From assembly GCA_002083635.1 (NCBI GenBank), contig MSXP01000007.1, forward strand, positions 284,087 to 348,086: a DNA stretch of 64,000 bases, read 5' to 3'. Below the pieces are notes generated by a model. The model was not told the origin of the DNA. It worked only from the letters and a program-made list of their open reading frames with translations, and ran no database searches. The position numbers were made by a program, and so were the translations under genes. This document shows positions 38,401 to 44,316 of this stretch, piece by piece. The stretch comes from Proteobacteria bacterium ST_bin12 (lineage in GTDB: Bacteria > Pseudomonadota > Gammaproteobacteria > Burkholderiales > Methylophilaceae). Positions within the stretch are counted from its first letter, which is position 1, and the number at the start of each line of letters is the position of its first letter.

Positions 38401-38585
38401 CTGACTGGCGCATTGGATGCGTTAAATATCTCAACATAATCGCGGTTAAATGTGCTGCCGTTGCCGCCATATAATTGGCTAATTACCACACCGCTATCAG
38501 ACGCAACAGCCGTATTCATCATCGCGACTGAGACTAAAGCGAGTGCCACACTACTTGCAGTTTTAAATAAATTTTTCACTGTCAT
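35499..38585 (-). CDS. ExeM/NucH-like extracellular endonuclease with RTX-type C-terminus
   Basis: A 1028-residue secreted nuclease. The signal peptide ends near AVASDS. An N-terminal lamin-tail domain (VVISQLYGGNG, RDYVEIFNAS) is followed by an Ig-like region and an OB-fold segment (GFYLQDETGDNNPLTSDGIFVF). The endonuclease/exonuclease/phosphatase domain has LKVASFNVLNYF, GLMEIQNNG, IVNHFKSKG, IIGDLNAYG and SDHDPVIIG. The C-terminus repeats calcium-binding GTAGDDVINGG/GAGNDVLVY and a type I secretion-like end. It should degrade extracellular DNA. The true start is ATG at 38585, with a GTG just before it. Confidence 0.9.
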   Translation of the reverse strand: MTVKNLFKTASSVALALVSVAMMNTAVASDSGVVISQLYGGNGSTFNRDYVEIFNASNAPVSISGWSIQYSSATGTGLFSANGVTALNGTLQAGQYYLVGLNTVAAGAALPSVDANGTTNLSGTNGKVVLVNTSTGLACNGGSTPCNTAQTAQIVDLVGYGNSNYFEAVAAPVLTSTTALFRAVNGCTDSNNNSADFSVDTPAPRNSSSPLAPCGGSGPINQPIIASCPALNLTVGSAGSVTLTATDSDGVVNNAIQISAALAGLELGTITAATSVGQSASINLNAANSLAVGNYEVTVRFTNNDAQNASCTVNVSVQAAASVTRIYDIQGSALGVASVSPVNGSSVVTEGIVTAKFAGLSGFYLQDETGDNNPLTSDGIFVFGSAALASVNVGDKIRLNANVSEFNTVTQLSGASNIQVLSTNNAVTPLDISLPEQVEGDLEAIEGMLVRITTPMTASQNFFQGRFGQVSLSANGRLIKPTNIFAANSAEALALTDANLRHRLTLDDGSSAQNPNPIPFIGLDNTLRAGDVAQTITGVIDHGLITATNPGPRDYRIFPTITPVFERVNARTAAPDAVGGNLKVASFNVLNYFTTFVDGTNVNGQTGQGCSLGGSVTAGNCRGANNLVEFNRQREKIVNAIAAINADIVGLMEIQNNGGVAAQNLVDALNAKMGANTYARVADPLAGLGTDAIALALIYKPARVSLVNAALSDLDSINSRPTLAQTFAVANGEKFSVIVNHFKSKGCGGASGADLDQNDGQGCFNAQRLAQASQLATSFIPQVVAAANDSDVLIIGDLNAYGKEDPILLLSDNGFDDLIARFDGQAGYSFVFDGESGYLDHGLVSASMSNQITGANQWHINADEPSVIDYNTEFKPQDLYTPGPYRASDHDPVIIGLNLQKTINGSKSRDTITGTAGDDVINGGEGADTITTGAGNDVLVYQNMRDATDTVNDFAPASDRIDLSLLLTAVGYTGSNPFADGYARLVNVTGGVSVQIDVDGSGPAVYRPIALLKNISTTALETTRNFVW

Positions 38586-38698
38586 CACTTTTCATTGAAA
38601 TTAAAATTAAGCAAAAAGCCGTTTTAGCAGCTTTAACATGCGAACACTTTAACAACTAAAAATAAGTGAAAAATTAAGATTGGGTGTTACGGAGTAGT

Positions 38699-38712
38699 CC
38701 GATTAGACTAGT
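38699..38712 (-). promoter_or_regulatory. Shared upstream box, nuclease copy
   Basis: CCGA-TTA-GACTAGT (plus-strand reading) lies about 115 bp upstream of the nuclease start. It is part of the imperfect inverted repeat TAGTC-CGATTA-GACTA. The same CCGA-N3-GACTAGT occurs upstream of the 5'-nucleotidase. Confidence 0.4.
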
Positions 38713-38864
38713 TTTAATGATGAAAGATTAAGTAAAAATGAATTAATACAAGAGCTATGTTTGTGATGATGTACGACGATTATTAACTAGCAAGCTTCTT
38801 GCTAATTCGCTACTGGGCTGATAGCGCAGATATAAAGTCTGTGACAAATGTTAATGGGCTAGTA

Positions 38865-39011
38865 TTAAGCCTCTAAAGTGCTTAACGATTCGCTGATGGT
38901 AACTGCATCTAAATCGGCATCAATACCTAAGCTAAAATTAAAGATATTCAGATTATCAATCATTACATCAACACAATTGACGAGTTGCATGACTTTACCG
39001 AGCATATTCAT
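38865..39011 (-). CDS. Small protein of 48 residues, unknown function
   Basis: Short open frame upstream of the nuclease on the same strand. The ATG at 39011 has AAGG eight bases before it; a further ATG at 39017 would be too close to that site. The product begins MNMLGKVMQLVNCVDVM and ends in an acidic, Ser/Thr-rich tail (SLGIDADLDAVTISESL). It has one cysteine, no signal peptide and no clear membrane helix. About 280 bp, holding the shared box, separate it from the nuclease. It could be a small regulator or merely a chance frame; the ribosome site favours a real gene. Confidence 0.45.
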   Translation of the reverse strand: MNMLGKVMQLVNCVDVMIDNLNIFNFSLGIDADLDAVTISESLSTLEA

Positions 39012-39111
39012 TGTCATCACCTTTAAAGATTGATTGTAAAGGTTGGACTATGCCTACTAATTATGTCAAAAATGTTTAAAAATTAAGACAGTTTTATGGC
39101 TTTTTAATGGG

Positions 39112-39957
39112 TTAAGTATTGGCTGTCTGCATAAACCTAAACTTCATGCTGTCTAAATTCAGCTCATTCAAAATACTGGCTAAGCGAGCCTGCGCATTTT
39201 TTCGCGGCTGGCCTGTATATTTGGCAATAATCAGCTCATTTTTCATGGAATGTTCCCAGCCAACCAACTCTGTCACCGTCACTTGGTAACCCGCTGCTTC
39301 AAGCTGCAAGCAGCGCAATACATTGGTGATTTGGCTACCAAATTCACGTGTATGAATGGGATGGCGCCAAATCTCTGATAGCGCAGTTTTGCCAAAACTT
39401 TCAACTTTATGCTGGCGTAAAGCCTCTGCCACTTCTGCCTGACAGCAAGGCACTAGGACCATAAATTGCGCTTTCTTTTGCAAGCCAAATTGAATCGCAT
39501 CATCGGTTGCAGTATTGCATGCATGCAGCGCTGTCACAATATCCACTTGGCTGGGCAGCGCGTTTGAATGAATAGACTCTTCAACCGTTAAATGCTGAAA
39601 TTGCATGCGGTTAAAGCCACATTCAGTTGCCAACAAAGTAGACTTCTCAATCAATTCTGCACGATTTTCAATGCCAATTACCTGCCCTGATGCATGCTGT
39701 TTCAATAACAAATCGTACAAAATAAAACCCAAGTACGATTTACCCGCTCCATGGTCTACCAAAGTGGGGTTAGGATTGCTGGCGAATAACGAATTTAACA
39801 GCGGCTCAATAAAATTCACCAAGTGATACACTTGTTTTAATTTACGGCGGCTATCTTGATTAAGCTTGCCATCCACCGTGAGTATATGTAGCGCTTTTAG
39901 CAGCGTGATGGATTGGTTGGGCTTTAATATAGATTGTAGGTTGTCAACATTTTGCAT
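39112..39957 (-). CDS. SAM-dependent methyltransferase-like protein (GSTCD/Methyltransf_25 type)
   Basis: A 281-residue protein. The Rossmann SAM-binding loop is LVDHGAGKSYLGFILYDLL, with IGIENRAELIEKS as the second acidic strand. Family landmarks TALHACNTATDDAI and LVPCCQAEVAEAL follow, matching the GSTCD-like methyltransferases. An N-terminal helical segment (LLKALHILTVDGKLNQDSRRKL) precedes the fold. The substrate is unknown. It stands alone, with an intergenic region on each side. Confidence 0.8.
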   Translation of the reverse strand: MQNVDNLQSILKPNQSITLLKALHILTVDGKLNQDSRRKLKQVYHLVNFIEPLLNSLFASNPNPTLVDHGAGKSYLGFILYDLLLKQHASGQVIGIENRAELIEKSTLLATECGFNRMQFQHLTVEESIHSNALPSQVDIVTALHACNTATDDAIQFGLQKKAQFMVLVPCCQAEVAEALRQHKVESFGKTALSEIWRHPIHTREFGSQITNVLRCLQLEAAGYQVTVTELVGWEHSMKNELIIAKYTGQPRKNAQARLASILNELNLDSMKFRFMQTANT

Positions 39958-40091
39958 ATGCGTATTTTAATGCAAAATTTTACAACGACTATTTTTATTA
40001 CCTGTCGTAGACAAATTAAAAATGACTGCGTTTTGATGGTTAAGGGAGCGCTATTTATCCTGATAAAACTTTAATACTAAAAGGAGTTAAC

Positions 40092-40475
40092 ATGAAAAAT
40101 GCAATCATCATTAGCACAACCGTATTCAGTTTATTTTTATCTGCAAGTGTAATGGCAGAAGACGCCAACAATATTGGGCTTGACGACCGCGGCGATCGTA
40201 TTGAAAATCGTCTGGATAACAAAGGCGACCGTATTGAAAACCGTTTAGATAACAAGGGCGACCGTATTGAAGACCGCTTGGATAATCGCGCTGACAAAGC
40301 CAGCGCTAACGGCAACGAAGTGCGTTCAAACCGATTAGAAAATAAGGGTGACCGCATTGACCAACGTTTAGATAAACGTGGCGACCGTGCCGATAATCGC
40401 TTAGACCGCAAAGGCGAGCGCATTAATAATCGTTTAGATAATCGTGCATCAAAACGTGCAGCACGTCGCAACTAA
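40092..40475 (+). CDS. Secreted protein of tandem 11-residue charged repeats
   Basis: A 127-residue product. The signal peptide ends at SVMA. The rest is built from an 11-residue unit of the type GDRIENRLDNK, repeated about eight times with some drift (variants RLDNRADK and RLDKRGDR). Each unit alternates acidic and basic residues, so a long charged helix is likely. A strong ribosome site, AAAGGAG, lies seven bases before the ATG. It sits 14 bp ahead of the sigma factor operon, so it may share regulation with it. Family not recognised; an envelope-stress or polyion-binding role would be only a guess. Confidence 0.75.
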   Translation: MKNAIIISTTVFSLFLSASVMAEDANNIGLDDRGDRIENRLDNKGDRIENRLDNKGDRIEDRLDNRADKASANGNEVRSNRLENKGDRIDQRLDKRGDRADNRLDRKGERINNRLDNRASKRAARRN

Positions 40476-40489
40476 TTATTGATATAGGC

Positions 40490-41023
40490 GTGGCCAGCAG
40501 CTTAATGCAAACTTTTTTAGCCAGTGTTGAAGGCCGCGCTTTTTCGATGGCGCAATACGCTACGGGCAACCGTGACGACGCGCTGGATATTGTGCAAGAT
40601 GCCATGATGAAATTGGTGCAAAAATATAGCGCGCATCCAGCAGAGCAATGGAAACCGCTGTTTTACAGCATTCTGCAAACGCGCATTTTAGATTGGCACA
40701 GGCGGCAAAGCGTACGCAATCGTGTAAGAGGTTGGCTGCATTGGGATGAAGACGATGAAACTGAAGACCCGCTATCGCAGTTTCCAGCAGCGCTATCCAG
40801 CGCACCAGATATACAAATGCAAGATGAACAATTTATGCAAAAACTGAATACTGAATTACGCGCATTACCGCTACGCCAGCAGCAAGTATTTTTGCTACGC
40901 GTTTGGGAAGGCTTTGATATTGCCGAAACCGCAGCCGCTATGCAATGTTCGGAAAGTAGTGTTAAAACACATTATTCGCGCGCGCTAGAAAAGTTGCGCA
41001 AACAACTAGACGCGCACAATTAA
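40490..41023 (+). CDS. Sigma70-family (RpoE-like) RNA polymerase sigma factor
   Basis: A 177-residue sigma factor. Region 2 includes GNRDDALDIVQDAMMKLVQKY and ILDWHRRQSVRNRVRGW. Region 4 is ALPLRQQQVFLLRVWEGFDIAETAAAMQCSESSVKTHYSRALEKLRK, a standard helix-turn-helix (positions and key residues only: RQQQVF, FDIAET, SSVKTHY). The gene heads an operon with DUF3619, a small exported peptide and DUF3106, an arrangement common in betaproteobacteria. The drawn start is GTG at 40490; the ATG at 40505 is also possible. Confidence 0.9.
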   Translation: MASSLMQTFLASVEGRAFSMAQYATGNRDDALDIVQDAMMKLVQKYSAHPAEQWKPLFYSILQTRILDWHRRQSVRNRVRGWLHWDEDDETEDPLSQFPAALSSAPDIQMQDEQFMQKLNTELRALPLRQQQVFLLRVWEGFDIAETAAAMQCSESSVKTHYSRALEKLRKQLDAHN

Positions 41024-41037
41024 GAGGTTCATTAATC

Positions 41038-41394
41038 ATGCAAAACGCCCCATTTGAGCAAAAAGTTAAAGCTAGCCTTGATAGCAATTTGCAACAGCTC
41101 GATTTTGACACACGTCAGCAACTGGCAAGTAGGCGCCAGCAAGCTTTAACAAAGCCCACTATTAAATGGCTACAAGCCAGCTATTGGATGCCTGCTGGCT
41201 CACTCGCACTGTGTTCATTATTTGCAGCAATCATGTTATTTAACCCAAATAATAGCGATAAAACCTCAAATCAAGACCAAATAGCGGTTTTTGAATTGCT
41301 GGATAATGCAGAAGAATTAGACGTGATAACCGACCCAGACTTTTATGCATGGTTAGACGAAACACTGGCTGAGGATGAAAAAATTGCAAGCTAG
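41038..41394 (+). CDS. DUF3619 membrane protein, putative anti-sigma partner
   Basis: A 118-residue protein. The N-terminal cytoplasmic part begins with a helix ending in LDFDTRQQLASRRQQAL, followed by one membrane helix at about 54-68 (PAGSLALCSLFAAIMLF) and an acidic tail with DPDFYAWLDETL. DUF3619 genes follow sigma factors of this type, and the layout resembles a small anti-sigma factor. That role is an inference. It overlaps the next gene by 20 bp. Confidence 0.8.
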   Translation: MQNAPFEQKVKASLDSNLQQLDFDTRQQLASRRQQALTKPTIKWLQASYWMPAGSLALCSLFAAIMLFNPNNSDKTSNQDQIAVFELLDNAEELDVITDPDFYAWLDETLAEDEKIAS

Positions 41395-41590
41395 ATTACT
41401 ATTAACGATTGTTTTGCTAATTGTCCCGCATGCTTTTGCAGCAGAGGCAGAATTGCCGCTAGATTTAATTGAGATGCTGGGCGAACTAGATGATGAAGAC
41501 AACGCATCGTTAGCAGATGCGATATCAGAAATAGAATCGAATAGCAGCAAAGAAAAGCCACAGATTACGGAGTTAAAAAATGAAAAGTGA
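41375..41590 (+). CDS. Small exported acidic protein of the sigma operon
   Basis: A 71-residue product. The signal peptide is MKKLQARLLLTIVLLIVPHAFA, and the mature part is strongly acidic (LPLDLIEMLGELDDEDN). The ATG overlaps the end of the DUF3619 gene and the stop overlaps the start of the DUF3106 gene, so translation of all three is likely coupled. The position is conserved in similar operons, but I do not recognise a named family. Confidence 0.7.
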   Translation: MKKLQARLLLTIVLLIVPHAFAAEAELPLDLIEMLGELDDEDNASLADAISEIESNSSKEKPQITELKNEK

Positions 41591-42065
41591 CACTTTATTT
41601 AAACGATACATTCACTTATGTATAGGCTTGTTTGGCTTGATGGTTGCGATTTTTATCAGCGCTAGCGCTCATGCCGAGGGTATTGCTTGGGAAAGCTTAA
41701 GTAGCAAGCAACAACAAACCTTAAGCAGCATGAAAGATCGCTGGAATACACTACCACCAAAACGCCAAGAAAATTTAAGCAAAGGCGCTAGCAAATGGGC
41801 GGCAATGAACCCAGAACAACGTGAACAAACGCACGAAAAACTGAACCGCTTTAAAAACTTATCGCCAGAACAAAAAACCTTGGTGAAAGAGCGCATGCGC
41901 CAATTTAAACAATTACCGCCAGAAAAACGCAAAGCCTTGCGCGAACGCTGGAAAAATATGGACCCTGAGAAAAAAGCCAAATTTCGCGAGCGCGTTAAAA
42001 ATATGAGCCCAGAACAACGCAAAGAAATGCGCGAAAAAATACAAGAAAGAAGAAAAAATCGTTAA
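41580..42065 (+). CDS. DUF3106 secreted protein
   Basis: A 161-residue product. The signal peptide ends near ASAHA. Most of the mature part is made of short repeats on the pattern (N/D)PEQRxxxREKxxxFKxLPPEKR (here MNPEQREQTHEKL, LPPEKRKALRERW, MDPEKKAKFRERV, MSPEQRKEMREKI), the DUF3106 signature. Its high charge and helix propensity suggest an extended periplasmic helical bundle, similar in style to the CpxP/Spy family. This is the last gene of the operon, closed by a hairpin. Confidence 0.88.
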   Translation: MKSDTLFKRYIHLCIGLFGLMVAIFISASAHAEGIAWESLSSKQQQTLSSMKDRWNTLPPKRQENLSKGASKWAAMNPEQREQTHEKLNRFKNLSPEQKTLVKERMRQFKQLPPEKRKALRERWKNMDPEKKAKFRERVKNMSPEQRKEMREKIQERRKNR

Positions 42066-42069
42066 AAAC

Positions 42070-42101
42070 AATAGCGGTGCATAGCAATGTGCACCGCTAT
42101 T
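42070..42101. terminator. Hairpin between convergent DUF3106 and DUF2490 genes
   Basis: AATAGCGGTGCA and TGCACCGCTATT form a perfect 12-bp stem with an 8-nt loop. There is no strong T-run on the right, so efficiency is uncertain. Confidence 0.65.
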
Positions 42102-42121
42102 AGAGGCTTAATTAAATTAAG

Positions 42122-42817
42122 TTAATTAAAGCTAAAGTAAACCGTTGCAGCCAAAACATGATTCATGGCATCTTCGTTACGACGATTCACATATTGATTT
42201 AAATAACCAAATTCAACCAAAGTTTGATTGCTTGCTTTCCAAGCCATGCCTGCAAATAAACGATTTTGGTCAAAACCAGAGCGCGCGCCATAATCGGTTT
42301 CATTCAAATTAAGATGATACTCATCAAACAATAGCGTGCTTAAATTAGGATAGTTTTCAATCGGAAAGTTAAGCGTTAAACGCTGACGTATTTTATAGCC
42401 AGTGTCGCTTGCACCTTCAAAATTGCGTTGCTCAAAACGCGTCATGCTTCTAACACGCACGCCATTAATTGGCTCAAATTCGTGTAACAGTTGCTGCCAA
42501 TAGCGGTGCTCGCTTTCAATAACGGGGCTGCTTGTGTAGGTGCGTGCATAAACATAACCCAGCCATACGCTTGTTTTAGACGCTATCGCATAATACATCG
42601 CTGGCCTAAAAAAGAATTGATCGCGCTCCTTTAGCTCCTCACGTAAACGCGGTTGCACTTCAACATACCAGCGTAGTTTATCTATGCTAGTTGACCCATT
42701 CGCCTGCAAATTAATCCAAGCGCGGCCGTCTTCTTCAACCGCACTAGCATTTAGTGATTGAACAATAGTCATAAATGCCAGCAACAATAAGATAATTACT
42801 TTTCTATTCTGTATCAA
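42122..42817 (-). CDS. DUF2490 outer-membrane-like protein
   Basis: A 231-residue exported protein with the DUF2490 pattern of alternating amphipathic strands (WINLQANGSTSIDKLRWYVEVQPRLREE, FFRPAMYYAIASKTSVWLGY, RFEQRNFEGASDTGYKIRQR, given as landmarks) and a terminal Phe-x-Asn, as in small outer-membrane beta-barrels. The frame opens at TTG 42898. The TTG at 42817, with AAAGG ten bases upstream, gives a normal signal peptide (MIQNRKVIILLLLAF to LNASA), and I prefer it. Function unknown. Confidence 0.75.
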   Translation of the reverse strand: MIQNRKVIILLLLAFMTIVQSLNASAVEEDGRAWINLQANGSTSIDKLRWYVEVQPRLREELKERDQFFFRPAMYYAIASKTSVWLGYVYARTYTSSPVIESEHRYWQQLLHEFEPINGVRVRSMTRFEQRNFEGASDTGYKIRQRLTLNFPIENYPNLSTLLFDEYHLNLNETDYGARSGFDQNRLFAGMAWKASNQTLVEFGYLNQYVNRRNEDAMNHVLAATVYFSFN

Positions 42818-43293
42818 TTCAATAACGCCTTTGTAATATAGGTAAATTTTTTGAAAACATAATAATCCATTTGGGCTAACTTTTACTTTTACATTCAAAA
42901 CATTATTTCAATAGTTGATGACTAAGCAATGAGTGCCAAAAAAAGCTCATGTTTTAAGCCCTAACTGACTGTTAACAGATAAGCAATCTCTTTAATCAGC
43001 TAGCCACCTAATAGATGTTAAAATGCGTATGAATTTTAAAGTAAGGATTTCGTTTAATCATCAATGATGACTTATCAAATGATGGCTTATCAAATCATTA
43101 CTATGCGACAAGCCTAGGCAGTAATATTTTTTGATGGCCGAACACAAACTCTTTTGTGCCTAGAAAAACTAAAAGGCCTAAGCAAGACGAGGCGCGCGAT
43201 AGTTTTGATTGCGCGGCCTATGGTTATACGTAAGCTATCAAAACTATCGCGCAACAAAGTATTGCGACGGACTTTTAATTTTTAAGGTACAAA
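42818..43293. other. Intergenic region with direct and inverted repeats
   Basis: This gap of more than 450 bp separates the divergent DUF2490 and ylqF genes. No credible coding frame is seen. It holds a tandem pair of 15-mers (ATGATGACTTATCAA and ATGATGGCTTATCAA, 43064-43093) and the long inverted repeat at 43194-43252. It must also carry the promoters of both genes, which I cannot place with confidence. Confidence 0.6.
43194..43252. repeat. 16-bp perfect inverted repeat with 27-nt loop upstream of ylqF
   Basis: GCGCGATAGTTTTGAT (43194-43209) is repeated in reverse complement at 43237-43252. The loop is GC-rich at its left end (GCGCGGCC). Further GC-rich sequence (AGACGAGGC before and TTGCGACGG after) flanks it in otherwise AT-rich DNA. 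It could be a REP-like element, a structured leader or an ncRNA. Confidence 0.7.
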
Positions 43294-44235
43294 ATGGCAA
43301 TTCAGTGGTACCCGGGGCATATGACCCAAGCCCGCAAAAAAGCGGAAGAAACCATGGAATTTACCGACATGGTGATTGAGGTTTTAGATGCACGCGTGCC
43401 TGAAGCTTCGCATAATCCTGTGATTAACGAAATGCGTTTGTTCCGCCAGCGCCCAAATTTAAAAATTCTTAATAAAGCTGATTTAGCCGACCCTAAAGCC
43501 ACTGAAGCTTGGCTCAATTATTTTAATAACCTTCCCAATACCAAAGCGGTTGCGCTTAGCTGCAAAAAGGCGGGCGATGCTAAAAAAATTGTGGCGCACT
43601 GCCGCAAGCTCACGCCGCACCGCGGCACCCATTTAAAGCCTTTACGTGCTTTAATTATGGGCATTCCAAACGTTGGTAAATCTACTTTAATGAATGCCCT
43701 ACTCAATCGCCGCGTGGCAAAAGTAGGTGATGAACCAGCCGTAACTAAAAGCCAACAACGCTTTGAAATTGATGCTACTTTTAGCATTACGGATACACCC
43801 GGCATGATGTGGCCGAAAATAGCATATGAATCAGATGGTTATATGTTAGCAGCCAGCCATGCCATTGGTCGTAATGCGGTAATTGATGAGGATGTGGCGG
43901 TTTTTTTGGCCGATAATTTATTGAAAACATATCCCGATTTAATCAATGCGCGCTATAAATTAGACGCAATGAAAATTGATGTAACGCAAATAGATGGTGT
44001 AGATTTATTAGAAGCCATCGCCAAACGCCGTAGCTATAAACGCCATGATAGCTTGTGGGACATGGAAAAAACTGCGGTGGCTTTTCTGACCGATTATCGC
44101 AGCGGTGCCATAGGTCGAGTTAGCCTAGAAACACCATTAAGCCGTCAAGCAATGATGCAAGCCAACTTGCCAGTGATTGCTGAAACTATTGAAACCGAAT
44201 TAGCGCCTGAAACTTTAGCGGATGATTTAAGTTAG
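43294..44235 (+). CDS. ylqF: Ribosome biogenesis GTPase YlqF (RbgA)
   Basis: Circularly permuted GTPase of 313 residues that helps late assembly of the 50S subunit. G4 (LNKADL) comes before G1 (GIPNVGKST), then G2/G3 (DTPGMMWPK). The N-terminus IQWYPGHMTQARKK is the family signature. The C-terminal helical domain ends with an acidic tail. The ribosome site AAGG lies six bases before the ATG. Confidence 0.94.
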   Translation: MAIQWYPGHMTQARKKAEETMEFTDMVIEVLDARVPEASHNPVINEMRLFRQRPNLKILNKADLADPKATEAWLNYFNNLPNTKAVALSCKKAGDAKKIVAHCRKLTPHRGTHLKPLRALIMGIPNVGKSTLMNALLNRRVAKVGDEPAVTKSQQRFEIDATFSITDTPGMMWPKIAYESDGYMLAASHAIGRNAVIDEDVAVFLADNLLKTYPDLINARYKLDAMKIDVTQIDGVDLLEAIAKRRSYKRHDSLWDMEKTAVAFLTDYRSGAIGRVSLETPLSRQAMMQANLPVIAETIETELAPETLADDLS

Positions 44236-44251
44236 CAATTAAATGCAGGCT

Positions 44252-44271
44252 TGTTTATGCGATTGATATAC
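44252..44271 (+). promoter_or_regulatory. 20-bp element upstream of the kdpD-like gene
   Basis: The sequence tgtttatgcgattgatatac is identical to 46498-46517 upstream of kup. It ends 45 bp before the ATG at 44317. TATACT at its right end may be a -10 hexamer; no good -35 accompanies it, which suggests activation by a regulator. Confidence 0.6.
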
Positions 44272-44316
44272 TCGAGCCATACACTCTGATTGCATCTCAA
44301 TTTGAAAGCACTTCAC

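Noticed and set aside
32015..38864. Sigma54 (-24/-12) promoters before the PEP-CTERM units
   Set aside because: I looked for GG-N10-GC patterns, because some PEP-CTERM genes use sigma54, and found none convincing.
40190..40460. Regularly spaced repeats that could look like CRISPR
   Set aside because: The period is 33 bp without distinct spacers, and it is translated as 11-residue protein repeats.
40055..40471. Long antisense frame opposite the repeat protein
   Set aside because: It is the reverse reading of the 11-residue repeats and has no ribosome site. The plus-strand frame has a signal peptide and AAAGGAG.
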